Part shown: positions 25,995-35,608 of the stretch, piece after piece
How positions within the stretch are numbered: position 1 is the first letter of the stretch
Layout of the letters: the number at the start of each line of letters is the position of its first letter
The notes under the pieces: generated by a model
The model's database searches: none
Seen by the model: only the letters and a program-made list of their open reading frames with translations
What the model was told of the DNA's origin: nothing
Source: Nocardia jiangxiensis NBRC 101359
Lineage (GTDB): Bacteria > Actinomycetota > Actinomycetes > Mycobacteriales > Mycobacteriaceae
Direction: 5' to 3'
DNA: 64,000 nucleotides
Assembly: GCF_000308615.1 (NCBI RefSeq)
Contig: NZ_BAGB01000047.1
Location: forward strand, 310,001 to 374,000
Position numbers and translations under genes: made by a program

Positions 25995-28268
25995 ATGGTT
26001 TTCCGTTATATTTGCTCGGTGCTACCCGCCAGATTCGCGGGGATCCGCAGTACGATCCTCGCCGTCGCACTCGTCCCCAGCCTCGTCCTGCTGGCCATCG
26101 GCATCACCGGAGCCATCTACCTGGTGATCACCGGACATCGCGCCGAGAACTTCGCAGAAGACCTGCGCGCCAACGAGACTCCGGCCCGCAACCTCGTGGT
26201 CGCGGTGGAGCGGGAGCGGTTGCTGTCGCTGTGGAAGCTGGCCGGGCAGCGGATCGATCCGGGCGCGCTCCCGGCCGCGCGCACGGCCTTCGACAGCGCG
26301 CTGGACGGAATCATCCCGGTCGAGGTCCAGTTCGCCAAGACGCAGGGCACCTCGGTGGCCGGAACCCTCCAGGGATTCGACACGCTCAAGACGCAACTTC
26401 CGTTGCTGCGCAAGGGTGTCGACGCGGGGACCGCGCCGCTCGCGGACGTCTACACCTTCTACAGCCGCCTGCTGGACGGCGTGGATCAGGGCACCTACAC
26501 GATCGAGCAGTCCGCGCCCGATATCGCCTCGGCCATCCAGCTCACCCACGCCGCGGACCTGCTCGGCGTCGTGGAGGCCATGGCCCGCTCCATCTCGCTG
26601 ACCGCCCTGGCCGGGACCACCGCGGGCATGCCGCCGACGCTGCTGACCGAGTACCGCAACCAAGTCGGTTGGTATCACACGCAATTGGCCAAGGTGCAGG
26701 CCGGATATGTGGAGACCGATCCGGCCACCGAGAAGCGGATCGCCGACCTGGTCGCCGCGCCGGACTGGCGGCAGCTCAGCGATATGGAGGACGCGATCCT
26801 GCACCCGGAGGCGACCGGGCGATCCGGCAATTCCGCTGTGCTGCCGATGAATCTGGCCGATTGGCGGCGCACCGGCGACACCGTCGAGGGTCAGATGATG
26901 CAGCTGTGGGTGGAGCACAATGCCACCGCGCAGCGGCAATCCGCCGATTCGGGTACGCATCGCGCGCACAACTCACTGATCGTCGGGATCGGCATGGCGG
27001 GCCTGGCGCTGCTGGGATTCCTGCTCTCGCTGCTGCTGGCCAACCGGATCATCGGACGCCTGCAACGACTGCGGACCGAAACCCTCGCCCTGGCCGAGGT
27101 CGCGCTGCCCGAGACCATGCGCAGACTCGGCGCCGGCGAGGACGTCTCGGCCGAGGAACGCGCCGCGCGGCTCGACTTCGGTCGCGACGAGATCGGCGCG
27201 GTGGCACAGGCTTTCAATCAGGCGCACACCGCCGCCGTGGACGCCGCGGTCACCGAGGCGCGCACCCGCGAGGGCGTGCGCGCGGTCTTCCTCAATATCG
27301 CGCACCGCAGTCAGCTCGTCGTGCATCGGCAACTGGAGATCCTGGACGAAGCCGAACGGGGCGAGGAGAATCCGGCCGTTCTGGACGTGTATTTCCGGCT
27401 CGATCACCTGGCCACCCGCGAACGCCGCAATGCCGAGAATCTGCTCATCCTCGGCGGCGGGCGGCCCGGCCGCCAGTGGCGTAAGCCGGTGCCGCTGATC
27501 GAACTGGTCCGCAGCGCGGTCGGTGAAACCCTGGACTATGCCCGGGTGCACACCAGCCGGATGCCGCACGCGTACATCCTCGGCGATGTGGTGGGCGACC
27601 TGATCCACCTGCTGGCCGAACTGGTCGACAACGCCACCTCGTTCTCGCCGCCGGAGTCCCGCGTGGATGTCACCGGCACCGTCGTCGGGCGCGGGGTTGC
27701 CGTGGAGATCGCCGATCAGGGGATGGGCATGAGCCCCGAGGACATGCGGCGGTCCAATGAGATGCTGGCCCGCCCACCGGATTTCGCCGTCACCACGCTG
27801 TCGGCCGATTCCCGGCTGGGACTGTTCGTCGTCGCGCTGCTCGGCGCGCGCCACGGCATCTCGGTGCGCCTGACCGAATCCGATTACGGCGGCGTCCGCG
27901 CCATCGTCCTCATCCCGAACTCCTGCGTCAGCATCGAGCCGGTCACCGATGAGAATGCCCCGCAGCGGATTTCACCTCCCTTCGAGCCCGTGGCGGCGGT
28001 CCCGGTCGGCGCCGCGCCCGCCATGGCCGCCCCGCAGGCCCGACCGACCTCACCGGGACAGAGCAAACCCGCCCTCCCCAAACGCCGCCGCCAGGCCAGT
28101 CTCGCCCCCGAACTCGCCGACGCCCCGGGTGTCGACTCCGCGGCGCCGCGCCCGAACCGCACCGCCGAACAAGCCCGAGACCTCATGTCCACCATAGAAA
28201 ACGGCACCCGCCAGGGCCGACGGGCAGCCCCGCCCACCCGGCTCCCACCGAACGCCGACGGTCGCTGA
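25995..28268 (+). CDS. NIT-domain sensor histidine kinase, conservon CvnA type
   Basis: The 757-residue membrane kinase has transmembrane helices at about 18-40 and 327-350. They flank an extracellular nitrate/nitrite-sensing-like (NIT) helical domain. A HAMP-like linker, a dimerisation region with LDHLATRERRNAENLLIL, an ATPase domain with LLAELVDNATSFSPP and IADQGMGMSPE, and a proline-rich disordered tail (about 645-757) follow. This is the CvnA architecture of actinobacterial conservons. The usual roadblock, DUF742 and GTPase genes do not follow, so it is an orphan. The ATG at 25995 has only a weak upstream purine run; a GTG near 26020 is possible. Confidence 0.85.
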   Translation: MVFRYICSVLPARFAGIRSTILAVALVPSLVLLAIGITGAIYLVITGHRAENFAEDLRANETPARNLVVAVERERLLSLWKLAGQRIDPGALPAARTAFDSALDGIIPVEVQFAKTQGTSVAGTLQGFDTLKTQLPLLRKGVDAGTAPLADVYTFYSRLLDGVDQGTYTIEQSAPDIASAIQLTHAADLLGVVEAMARSISLTALAGTTAGMPPTLLTEYRNQVGWYHTQLAKVQAGYVETDPATEKRIADLVAAPDWRQLSDMEDAILHPEATGRSGNSAVLPMNLADWRRTGDTVEGQMMQLWVEHNATAQRQSADSGTHRAHNSLIVGIGMAGLALLGFLLSLLLANRIIGRLQRLRTETLALAEVALPETMRRLGAGEDVSAEERAARLDFGRDEIGAVAQAFNQAHTAAVDAAVTEARTREGVRAVFLNIAHRSQLVVHRQLEILDEAERGEENPAVLDVYFRLDHLATRERRNAENLLILGGGRPGRQWRKPVPLIELVRSAVGETLDYARVHTSRMPHAYILGDVVGDLIHLLAELVDNATSFSPPESRVDVTGTVVGRGVAVEIADQGMGMSPEDMRRSNEMLARPPDFAVTTLSADSRLGLFVVALLGARHGISVRLTESDYGGVRAIVLIPNSCVSIEPVTDENAPQRISPPFEPVAAVPVGAAPAMAAPQARPTSPGQSKPALPKRRRQASLAPELADAPGVDSAAPRPNRTAEQARDLMSTIENGTRQGRRAAPPTRLPPNADGR

Positions 28269-28633
28269 TACGCCGCAGCGCCCACCGTGCGGGCCGGTCC
28301 GCGCGCACCGCTGTCCGCTGCTGGGCTCTCGGTGGTGACGGTAGACGCTACCGGCCACGTCTCGTGGCGGTTGGCGGATTCGCCTGTCGTGCACTGGCAG
28401 TCGCGATGACGGCATCGGCAGGTCCTGTCCCGCATGACATGCGATCGGCGTGCTCGCGTTGTGATGTCCGGCAAGCAGTTTCGACGGGCATTGTGCGGAA
28501 CCACGAACGCGCGCAAGGATGTTCCGCTAACCTGCAGCCTGTACCGTTCTGTAAAACTGAAGCTCGGCGAACTCATCCGCGCACCGATGAGCTCGTGACA
28601 TCAACCGAGCCGCAGCGACATGAGGGGGCAACA
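28269..28633. other. 365-base intergenic region
   Basis: No convincing gene is visible between the kinase and the monooxygenase. A GC-rich imperfect hairpin (GTGCGG...CCGC near 28287-28306) just after the kinase stop may end its transcript. The distal part should carry the monooxygenase promoter, but I cannot single out -35 and -10 boxes. The ATTCTC element seen elsewhere is absent. Confidence 0.4.
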
Positions 28634-30277
28634 ATGACAACGACCTCGGAGCACTCCGCATTCTCGACCGGGCAGGAGGCTCGCGAGATCGACGCCGTCG
28701 TCGTCGGAGCCGGATTCGCCGGGCTTCACATGCTGCACAAGTTACGCGAACTCGGACTCTCGGTGCAGGTGTTCGAAGCGGGCGACGGACTCGGCGGCAC
28801 CTGGTTCTGGAACCGCTACCCGGGCGCACGCGTCGACGTGAAGAGCATGTACTACAACTACTCCTTCGACCCGGAGCTCGAGCAGGAGTGGGAGTGGACG
28901 GAGAAGCTGCCGCCGCAGCCGGAGTTGCTCCGCTACATCAACCACGTCGCGGATCGTTTCGATCTGCGTAAGGACGTGCAGTTGCAGACCCGGGTCACCG
29001 CTGCGGTCTACGACGAGTCCGCCGCACGGTGGCGGATCACGACCGACCGGGGCGAGGTCGTCTCGGCACGGTTCGCGATCATGGCGACCGGCTGCCTGTC
29101 GGTGCCGAAGATGGCGGAAGTTCCGGGCATCGAGACGTTCCGGGGCCGCAGCTTCCACACCGGCAACTGGCCCGAGCAGCAGGTGGACTTCACCGGCCGG
29201 CGGGTCGCGGTGATCGGCACCGGTTCCTCTGGGGTGCAGGTTATTCCGCTGGTCGCCGAAGCGGCCGGGCAGCTCACCGTATTCCAGCGCACCCCGAACT
29301 ATGTTCTGCCCGCCGGCAATCACCCGATCGATCCCGAATTCCAGCGCGGGATCAAGTCGCGCTACCGCGAAGTGCGCAAGGCCAACCGGGAATCGGGCTT
29401 CGGCATCGCGCAACCCGAGGCCACCAAGGGGGCGCTCGAGGTGAGCGAAGACGAGCGAAATGCCTTCTACCGCAGGGTATGGGAGGACAAGAACAGCGAA
29501 CTGGTCAGCATGCTGGTCGGATTCACGGACCTCCTCGCCGACGAAGCCGCCAACGAGACCGCCGCCCAGTTCATCCGCGACCGCATCGCCGAGATGGTGA
29601 CGGATCCGGCTGTCGCCCGGCTACTTCAGCCCGCCGGCCTCTTCGGCGTCAAGCGCCCGGTCCTGGGGACCGACTATTACCAGACCTTCAATCGTCCCAA
29701 TGTCCGGCTCGTGGACGTCCGCGCGACCCCGCTCACCGAGGTCACCGAGTCCGGACTCGCGACGACGCAGGAGAGTTTCGAGTTCGACGACATCATCTAC
29801 GCCACCGGATACGACGCGATGACCGGTGCGCTGGACGCGATCGACATTCGCGGCCGGGGTGGTGCGTCGCTGCGGGAGAAGTGGGCCGCCGGGCCCGTCA
29901 CCTACCTCGGTCTCGCCATGGCGGGCTTTCCGAACCTCTTCACGATCACGGGCCCGGGTAGCCCCTCGGTCCTGTCGAACATGATGGTGTCCATCGAGCA
30001 GCACGTCGACTGGGTGGCGGACGCGATCGAAGCGCTGCGCTCCAAGGGCGTCACGAGCATGGAGGCCGAGATCGACGCGGAGCAGGAATGGACTCGGCAC
30101 GTCGACGAAGCCGGCAATATGACGCTGTATCCGAAGGTGGACTCCTGGTACGTGGGATCGAATGTGCCCGGCAAGCCGAGGGTGATGTACGCGTACATCG
30201 GCGGCGTCGGAGCGTATCGCGAAAAGTGCGACCAGGTCGCCGCCGACGACTACGACGGTTTCACGCTGACGCAGTGA
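28634..30277 (+). CDS. Type I Baeyer-Villiger monooxygenase
   Basis: The 547-residue flavoprotein has the FAD Rossmann motif GAGFAG (25-30), the Baeyer-Villiger fingerprint FRGRSFHTGNWP (169-180) and the NADPH motif GTGSSG (195-200). A downstream ATGYD also fits. These enzymes insert oxygen beside a ketone to form an ester or lactone, a common ring-opening step for cyclic ketones. The length matches cyclohexanone-type enzymes. ATG 28634 follows GAGGGGG. The gene stands alone and ends at a strong hairpin shared with the convergent LLM gene. Confidence 0.93.
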   Translation: MTTTSEHSAFSTGQEAREIDAVVVGAGFAGLHMLHKLRELGLSVQVFEAGDGLGGTWFWNRYPGARVDVKSMYYNYSFDPELEQEWEWTEKLPPQPELLRYINHVADRFDLRKDVQLQTRVTAAVYDESAARWRITTDRGEVVSARFAIMATGCLSVPKMAEVPGIETFRGRSFHTGNWPEQQVDFTGRRVAVIGTGSSGVQVIPLVAEAAGQLTVFQRTPNYVLPAGNHPIDPEFQRGIKSRYREVRKANRESGFGIAQPEATKGALEVSEDERNAFYRRVWEDKNSELVSMLVGFTDLLADEAANETAAQFIRDRIAEMVTDPAVARLLQPAGLFGVKRPVLGTDYYQTFNRPNVRLVDVRATPLTEVTESGLATTQESFEFDDIIYATGYDAMTGALDAIDIRGRGGASLREKWAAGPVTYLGLAMAGFPNLFTITGPGSPSVLSNMMVSIEQHVDWVADAIEALRSKGVTSMEAEIDAEQEWTRHVDEAGNMTLYPKVDSWYVGSNVPGKPRVMYAYIGGVGAYREKCDQVAADDYDGFTLTQ

Positions 30278-30286
30278 CCGAGGCAC

Positions 30287-30314
30287 GGCCGGTGCCGGAA
30301 CTTCCGCACCGGCC
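30287..30314. terminator. Strong bidirectional hairpin between convergent genes
   Basis: GGCCGGTGC (30287-30295) pairs perfectly with GCACCGGCC (30306-30314) around a 10-base loop, in the 45-base gap between the plus-strand monooxygenase and the minus-strand LLM gene. No T-tract follows, as is common in actinobacteria. Confidence 0.7.
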
Positions 30315-30322
30315 TACCCGGA

Positions 30323-31351
30323 CTAGGCACTGATCTCTCGGAGCGTGCATTCCTCCCGGATGCGGCGGGCGAGGTCGGCGGCCTCAGCGCGGTCGAGACT
30401 CGGTGGCAGCGTCAGCGACAGACGAGTGAGCAAGCCGCCGAAGCGATCTGCGATGCGGGAGGGCAGCTCGTCCGGCGGGGCGATGGCCGCGAAGGCATCC
30501 AGCATCTCGTCGGTGATCAGGCGTGCCATCTCGTCCCAGCGGCCCGACTTGGACAGCACAGTGAGCTGCTCGCGGGTTTCCGCCCAGCCGTGCAGTTCGA
30601 AGATGCCGCGATAGGCGGGGGTCGAGGCGTAGAACGCGATGCGTTGCCGGAGCGCGGGTAGTGCGGCGGCGATCTGGGCTTCGGTGCCGGTGACGACGAA
30701 AGGCGTTGCCGCCATCTCGAATCCGTCCATCGTGGCGCCGACGCGCGCGCGGCCCTCGCGCAGCGCGGGGACGGTGCGTTCCCGCAACCAGCGGGCCGTG
30801 GTGAAGCCGTGACACAGGAAGCCGTCGGCGACCTCACCGGCGACCCGGGTCATCGCCTCGCCCACCCCGGCCAGCAGGACCGGAGGCGGGCCGAAATCAT
30901 GCTGCGGCGGAATGAAATCCGGCGGCATCAGGGTGTGCCGGTAGAACTCGCCCTCGTAAGCCAGCGCGGCGCCCTCGTGCCAGCAGGACCAGATCGCCCG
31001 CAGCGCCAGGACGTATTCGCGCAGCTGCGCGGCGGGCCGCCCCCACGGCATCCCGAACCGCCGCACGACATGCGCCCGCACCTGCGAACCGAGTCCGAGG
31101 GTGAGCCGACCGTGCGAATGGCGCTGAATATCGTCGGCGGTGTACGCCAGCGTCATCGGCGAGCGAGCGAAGGCCACCGCGATCGAGGTGCCCAGGCCGA
31201 TACCTTCGGTGGCCTCGGCGGCAACGGCCAGCGCCAGGAACGGATCCTGATTCAGCTCGCCGGCCCAGAGTCCGTCGAATCCGTCGGCCTCCAGCTCGCG
31301 GGCGCGGGCGAAGGCCACCCCCAGTCCCGCGATGGTGGCGTCGACCTTCAT
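30323..31351 (-). CDS. LLM-class F420-dependent oxidoreductase (MSMEG_2256-like)
   Basis: The 342-residue protein begins MKVDATIAGLGV and shows FDGLWAGELNQDPFLALAVAAE, the conserved IAVAFARSPMTLAYTADDIQ, RLTLGLGSQVRAHVVRRFG and the substrate-side HTLMPPDF. These fit the TIGR03617 family of F420-linked luciferase-like oxidoreductases, as I recall it. It may oxidise an alcohol or reduce a double bond using F420. The ATG at 31351 is preferred over upstream in-frame starts because AAGGTGG precedes it and the family N-terminus begins there. It is divergent from an enoyl-CoA hydratase. Confidence 0.87.
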   Translation of the reverse strand: MKVDATIAGLGVAFARARELEADGFDGLWAGELNQDPFLALAVAAEATEGIGLGTSIAVAFARSPMTLAYTADDIQRHSHGRLTLGLGSQVRAHVVRRFGMPWGRPAAQLREYVLALRAIWSCWHEGAALAYEGEFYRHTLMPPDFIPPQHDFGPPPVLLAGVGEAMTRVAGEVADGFLCHGFTTARWLRERTVPALREGRARVGATMDGFEMAATPFVVTGTEAQIAAALPALRQRIAFYASTPAYRGIFELHGWAETREQLTVLSKSGRWDEMARLITDEMLDAFAAIAPPDELPSRIADRFGGLLTRLSLTLPPSLDRAEAADLARRIREECTLREISA

Positions 31352-31365
31352 CCGATCCACCTTTC

Positions 31366-31388
31366 GAATACCATATTCTCCTATTATA
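31366..31388. promoter_or_regulatory. Divergent promoter with GAATA-N3-TATTC operator
   Basis: GAATAccaTATTC (31366-31378) is a perfect inverted repeat that continues into the recurrent core ATTCTC (31375-31380). On the minus strand, TATAAT (31383-31388) is a consensus -10 for the LLM gene, and on the plus strand TATAAG (31385-31390) may serve the hydratase. The operator would lie near the minus-strand transcription start, a repressing position. Confidence 0.55.
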
Positions 31389-31470
31389 AGAACAGTATAT
31401 TCACTCCCGTCCAGCAAACGGAGTGAGCGGGTGCGGCGGCAATCCGCCCACACAGTTCGGAGGTGTCCCC

Positions 31471-32310
31471 ATGACCGATGCCGACGCCCTGGTCCGGGTC
31501 GAGACCGCGGATCGCGTCGCGACCCTCACGCTGAATCGCCCCACCGCGCGCAATGCGCTCAGCCGCGCCCTGATGGACGCGCTGTGGGATGCGGTCACCG
31601 CGGCCGGGGACGATCCCGGAATCGACGTCATCGTGCTGACCGGTGCGGATCCTGCCTTCTGCGCGGGCGTGGACCTCACCGAGGCAGCCGGTGGAACCAT
31701 GCCACCCCTGCGGCCACCGGGCCAGGGCCCCGGACGCGATACGAACGGCCTGTTCCGATTCCTGCCGCCGATCGACAAACCCGTCATCGGCGCGATCAAC
31801 GGCGCGGCCGTCACCGGCGGCCTCGAGGTGGCCCTGCAGTGCACCTTCCTGATCGCCTCGGACCGCGCCCGTTTCGCCGATACCCACGCCCGCCTGGGCG
31901 TCATGCCCGGCGGCGGCGCGACGGTCCTGCTGGCCGCGACGGTCGGCGCCCGCAAGGCCGTCGAACTCTCGCTCACCGGCAACTTCCTCACCGCCGCGGA
32001 AGCGCTGCGCCTGGGCCTGGTGAATCACGTTGTGCCACACCGGGACCTACTCCCCTTCGCGCAACGCCTCGCGGGCGACATCGCGGGCAACGATCCCCGT
32101 GCGGTGCGGCAACTCCTGGGGCACTACAGCCGGGTCGCCGACACGGCCACGCTGACCGAGGCGCATCTGCTCGAGGGCATCCTCGCCGAAACCTGGCGTC
32201 CGGGCACGAGCGATATCGCCGCTCGCAGAGCAGCGGTCGTCGCGCGCGGCCGCAGCCAGGTGCATTCGGACCCCGGCCCGGCCGAAGCGGACGCAACGCC
32301 CACGCCCTGA
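31471..32310 (+). CDS. Enoyl-CoA hydratase/isomerase family protein
   Basis: The 279-residue crotonase-fold protein has the oxyanion-hole segments FCAGVDL and NGAAVTGGLEVAL. The position of the first catalytic glutamate (Glu144 in rat crotonase) reads DTHARLGVMPGGG, so that glutamate appears replaced by histidine. The second (Glu164) is kept in AVELSLTG. It may therefore be an isomerase, hydrolase or C-C lyase rather than a plain hydratase. ATG 31471 follows CGGAGG. It lies opposite the LLM gene and ends 12 bases from the convergent ligase. Confidence 0.85.
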   Translation: MTDADALVRVETADRVATLTLNRPTARNALSRALMDALWDAVTAAGDDPGIDVIVLTGADPAFCAGVDLTEAAGGTMPPLRPPGQGPGRDTNGLFRFLPPIDKPVIGAINGAAVTGGLEVALQCTFLIASDRARFADTHARLGVMPGGGATVLLAATVGARKAVELSLTGNFLTAAEALRLGLVNHVVPHRDLLPFAQRLAGDIAGNDPRAVRQLLGHYSRVADTATLTEAHLLEGILAETWRPGTSDIAARRAAVVARGRSQVHSDPGPAEADATPTP

Positions 32311-32322
32311 CCGGCCACATGC

Positions 32323-33936
32323 TCAGCGCACCAGGTTGTCGTGGCCTTCCCAATAGCGCTGCCGCAGTTGACGTTTGTACAGCTTCCCGCTGGGGTCGCG
32401 CGGCAGCTCGGTCACGAAGTCGACCGTGCGAGGGCATTTGTAGGCGGCCAGTTCCGCACGGCAGTGGGCGATCAGCTCATCGGCCAGCACGACGTCCCCG
32501 GCAGCGGTATCGACCAGTTGTACAACGGCTTTCACCGACTCGCCCATCTCCTCGTCGGGAACGCCGATCACCGCGACATCCGCGATGACCGGATGCGAGG
32601 CCAGGATGTTCTCCGCCTCCTGCGGATAGATGTTGACGCCGCCGGAGATGATCATGTGGGCCTGCCGGTCGGTCAGGTACAGATAACCGTCCCCGTCGAG
32701 ATAGCCCATGTCCCCGAGAGTGCGCCAGCCCTTCTCGTGCGTGACCGACGCCGTCTTGGCCGCATCGTGGTGATATTCGAACCCGCGGCCACCGGCGAAG
32801 TACACCACGCCGACCTGTCCGACGGGCACCTCCGCACCGTCCTCGCCGACGATGTGACATTCCTGCGCGGGCCTGCCCACCGAGCCGGGATGCGCGAGCC
32901 ATTCCCCCGCGGAGATGTAGGTGTTCCCCACATCCTCGGTGCCCGAATAGTATTCGCTGATGATCGGGCCCCACCAGTCCAGCATCTGCCGCTTGACCGG
33001 GACCGGGCACGGCGCGGCCGAGTGCACCACGTCCACCAGACTGGACAGGTCGTAGCTCTCGCGTTCCTCGCGCGCGAGCCGCAGCATCCGCACGAACATC
33101 GTCGGCACCAGCTGAGTGTGCGTCACCCGATACCGTTGGACCAGTTCGAGATACAGCCGCGGATCGAAGCGCTCCATCACGATCACGATCGCGCCCATCC
33201 GCTGCCAGGACATCGAGAACACCAGTGGCGCACCGTGATACAGCGGCGCGGGCGAGAGGTACACCGCGTCTTCCCGGGCGCCGCTCACCAGCAGACCGCG
33301 GGCGATCTGCACCGGCGGGGCCTCGGGATCACCCAGCGGCGTGGCCGGGAGGGGTTTGCGAATCCCCTTGGGCCGCCCGGTCGTTCCCGAGGAGTAGAGC
33401 ATCTCGCGGCCCTCGCACTCCTCTGTCCCCAGCGGTTCACCCGAGGACCCGGCCAACACCTCCGGGTAGTCCTCGAACCCCTCGATCCGCCCGGCCGCGC
33501 AGATCCGGATCGGGACCCGGGACAGGTCCAGACCCGACACCACCTCGGCGAGCGGTTCACTCGTCATCAGCGCGGTGGCGCCGCAGTCGTCCAGGATGTA
33601 CTGCACCTCACCGGCGGTCAGGTGCCGGTTCACCGCGGTGTAGTACAGCCCGGAACGCTGTGCCGCCCAGGCGATCTCGAGGAACTGCCGATTGTTCTCC
33701 AGCAGGATCGCGATATGGTCGCCGACCTTCAGTCCCCGCGCCCGCAGCGCCCGTGCGAAACGGATCGAACGATCCTCCAGCTGCGCATAGGTCACCACCT
33801 CACCGCCGGCGGCGAGCACGACAGCGGGACGATCCGGCGTCCGCTCGGCATGCCATCCGAGTGTCAGTGCCGCCGCACCGGGCGGCCGATCCCCCTGCGC
33901 CGCACCGGAATCGGACGATGTACCGGTCTCACGCAT
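32323..33936 (-). CDS. AMP-forming acyl-CoA ligase
   Basis: The 537-residue ligase has the P-loop YSSGTTGRPKGIRKP, an acyl-pocket YYSGTEDVGNTY, the hinge LTDRQAHMIISGGVNIYPQEAE and the catalytic lysine in DPSGKLYKRQL. It would make a CoA thioester from a pathway carboxylic acid. It follows the ferredoxin by 45 bases in a P450, ferredoxin and ligase unit. The proposed sequence is hydroxylation, oxidation to an acid and CoA activation. Confidence 0.92.
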   Translation of the reverse strand: MRETGTSSDSGAAQGDRPPGAAALTLGWHAERTPDRPAVVLAAGGEVVTYAQLEDRSIRFARALRARGLKVGDHIAILLENNRQFLEIAWAAQRSGLYYTAVNRHLTAGEVQYILDDCGATALMTSEPLAEVVSGLDLSRVPIRICAAGRIEGFEDYPEVLAGSSGEPLGTEECEGREMLYSSGTTGRPKGIRKPLPATPLGDPEAPPVQIARGLLVSGAREDAVYLSPAPLYHGAPLVFSMSWQRMGAIVIVMERFDPRLYLELVQRYRVTHTQLVPTMFVRMLRLAREERESYDLSSLVDVVHSAAPCPVPVKRQMLDWWGPIISEYYSGTEDVGNTYISAGEWLAHPGSVGRPAQECHIVGEDGAEVPVGQVGVVYFAGGRGFEYHHDAAKTASVTHEKGWRTLGDMGYLDGDGYLYLTDRQAHMIISGGVNIYPQEAENILASHPVIADVAVIGVPDEEMGESVKAVVQLVDTAAGDVVLADELIAHCRAELAAYKCPRTVDFVTELPRDPSGKLYKRQLRQRYWEGHDNLVR

Positions 33937-33981
33937 CTCGCGCTCCCTCCGATCGAACTCGGCTGTGCCACGCCCGCGCGA

Positions 33982-34167
33982 TCAGCTCACGACGATGGCC
34001 TGTTCCGGGCATGCCTGAGCGGCCTCACGCACAGCGTCCTCGAATTCCGGAGCGACGTCCGGCCCCGCCTCGGCGTACCCGTCGTCACTGAGCTCGAATA
34101 CCTCCGGGCAGATACCCAGACAGATCCCGTGGCCGCGACAGCGGTCCGAATCGATCGAAACCTTCAT
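33982..34167 (-). CDS. P450-type ferredoxin
   Basis: The 61-residue protein MKVSIDSDRCRGHGICLGICPEV has CxxHxxC followed by another cysteine in CPEV and a final cysteine in ACPEQAI. This fits a [3Fe-4S] cluster with a histidine at the fourth position. It resembles the ferredoxin at 20414 but is not identical. Its start overlaps the P450 stop by one base (TAATG), so the two are co-translated redox partners. Confidence 0.93.
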   Translation of the reverse strand: MKVSIDSDRCRGHGICLGICPEVFELSDDGYAEAGPDVAPEFEDAVREAAQACPEQAIVVS

Positions 34168-35465
34168 TACGCCTCGCTTTCGGCGATGTCGAATTCCAGA
34201 TGCAGCTCGGTCAGACCGCGCAGCACGAACGTCGGCACATACTTGTAGATGCGCGCATCGGCGGGGCCGTGCACCTTCTCATCGATCCGGATATCGCTGG
34301 TGCGCTTCAGGAGCAGTTCGATCGCCACCCGCGATTCCGCGCGAGCCAGCGGCGCACCCGGGCAGGTGTGAATGCCGCGCCCGAACGAAATGTGCTGGCG
34401 CGCATTCGAACGCTGCGGATCGAAGGTCGAGGGATCGGTGAACTTGCGCGGATCCCGGTTGGCCCCGCCGTTGACGACCATCAGCGTGGTCCCGGCGGGC
34501 AGATCCACCCCGCCCACGGTGACCGGCACCTTCGAGAGCCGGAAATCGCCCTTCACCGGACTCTCGGTGCGCAGCACCTCCTCGAGGAAATTGCCGATCC
34601 GGGAGTGATCCTCGCGCAGTAGCCGCTGGATCTCGGGCTGTTCGGCAATCACCCGCAGCGCCGAGCTGAGCAGCCGGACCGTGGTCTCCTGACCGGCGGA
34701 GAACAGATTCGCCGCGACCGCGACCACATCGCGCACCGGCGGCTCGGTCCCGTCGGCGAACGTCGCCTCGGCCATGCTGGACAGCACGTCCCCGCGCGGT
34801 TCACGACGCCGGTCCTCGATGTAGGCGGAGAATTTCTCGTACAGGAATTCGATCGGATTCTCCTGCATGGCATCACCTTTGGTGCTGCCGATGGCGTTGC
34901 CCTCGCTGCGATGCGGATCGCGCTGCAGGGTGTACAGGAACTGCTCCTGATCGTCCGGCGGGACGCCGAGCAGATCGGCGATCGTGTACAGCGTGAACGG
35001 GCCGGCGAAATCCCGGATGAAGCAGGCCGAGTCGGCGGCGAGATATTCGTCCAGGATCCGATCGGCGATCGACCACATCGCCTGCTCGTTCTCCTTGAGC
35101 CGCTTGGGCGTGATCAGCCGCATCAGCAGACCGCGGTGCTGGGTGTGCACCGGCGGATCCAGGGTCGGCAGCTGATCGCTGAAGGGCAGCTCGTCGCGGT
35201 GCTTCTCGATCAGCTCGCTGATGTCATCGCCCTCGAGCGGGACCGGAAATCCCGGAAACGGCCCGGTCACCGAGGTGACCGAGGAGTACTTCTCCGGATC
35301 GTTGAGCACCTCGAGCGCCTCGTCGTACCCGGTCACCATGTAGACGCCGTGGTGGTTCTCCTTGGTGACGGGACATTGCGCCCGCAGGGCGTCGAAGTAT
35401 GGGTACGGGTCCTCGAGGAGCTCGCGCCCCAGGAAAAAGTCCGTCGACGTGACGTCGTTCACCAC
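34167..35465 (-). CDS. Cytochrome P450
   Basis: This 432-residue P450 has the heme loop FGRGIHTCPG with Cys368, the I-helix AGQETT (257-262) and the K-helix EVLR (296-299). The frame is open upstream to 35717. The GTG at 35465 is preferred because AGGGAG precedes it by six bases and the GAGAATGATAC control element then lies upstream. An ATG at 35513 would add 16 residues and bury that element. It heads a P450, ferredoxin and ligase operon, divergent from an acyl-CoA dehydrogenase pair. Confidence 0.93.
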   Translation of the reverse strand: MVNDVTSTDFFLGRELLEDPYPYFDALRAQCPVTKENHHGVYMVTGYDEALEVLNDPEKYSSVTSVTGPFPGFPVPLEGDDISELIEKHRDELPFSDQLPTLDPPVHTQHRGLLMRLITPKRLKENEQAMWSIADRILDEYLAADSACFIRDFAGPFTLYTIADLLGVPPDDQEQFLYTLQRDPHRSEGNAIGSTKGDAMQENPIEFLYEKFSAYIEDRRREPRGDVLSSMAEATFADGTEPPVRDVVAVAANLFSAGQETTVRLLSSALRVIAEQPEIQRLLREDHSRIGNFLEEVLRTESPVKGDFRLSKVPVTVGGVDLPAGTTLMVVNGGANRDPRKFTDPSTFDPQRSNARQHISFGRGIHTCPGAPLARAESRVAIELLLKRTSDIRIDEKVHGPADARIYKYVPTFVLRGLTELHLEFDIAESEA

Positions 35466-35512
35466 TGCTGACTCCCTTCGGGCGGCGGCGGTTGCACCGT
35501 CCATCCGATCCA

Positions 35513-35529
35513 TGAGAATGATACTCTCA
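35513..35529. promoter_or_regulatory. TGAGA-N7-TCTCA operator in the P450/dehydrogenase divergent region
   Basis: TGAGA (35513-35517) pairs with TCTCA (35525-35529). The embedded GAGAATGATAC is identical to 11 bases of the ALDH/SDR control region (19469-19479). On the minus strand TATCAT is a shared plausible -10. It may regulate both the P450 operon and the acyl-CoA dehydrogenase operon. Confidence 0.58.
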
Positions 35530-35608
35530 TTAACTGATGATCCGATTCTCACATTGCTGGGCAAGGCCGTCAAATGAGGATCGCTGAGAAAGTGGAGGAC
35601 CGTAAACC

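Noticed and set aside
31332..32588. Plus-strand open frame spanning the enoyl-CoA hydratase and running into the ligase
   Set aside because: Its translation is Arg/Pro-rich and without motifs; the crotonase frame at 31471 has a ribosome-binding site and catalytic motifs.
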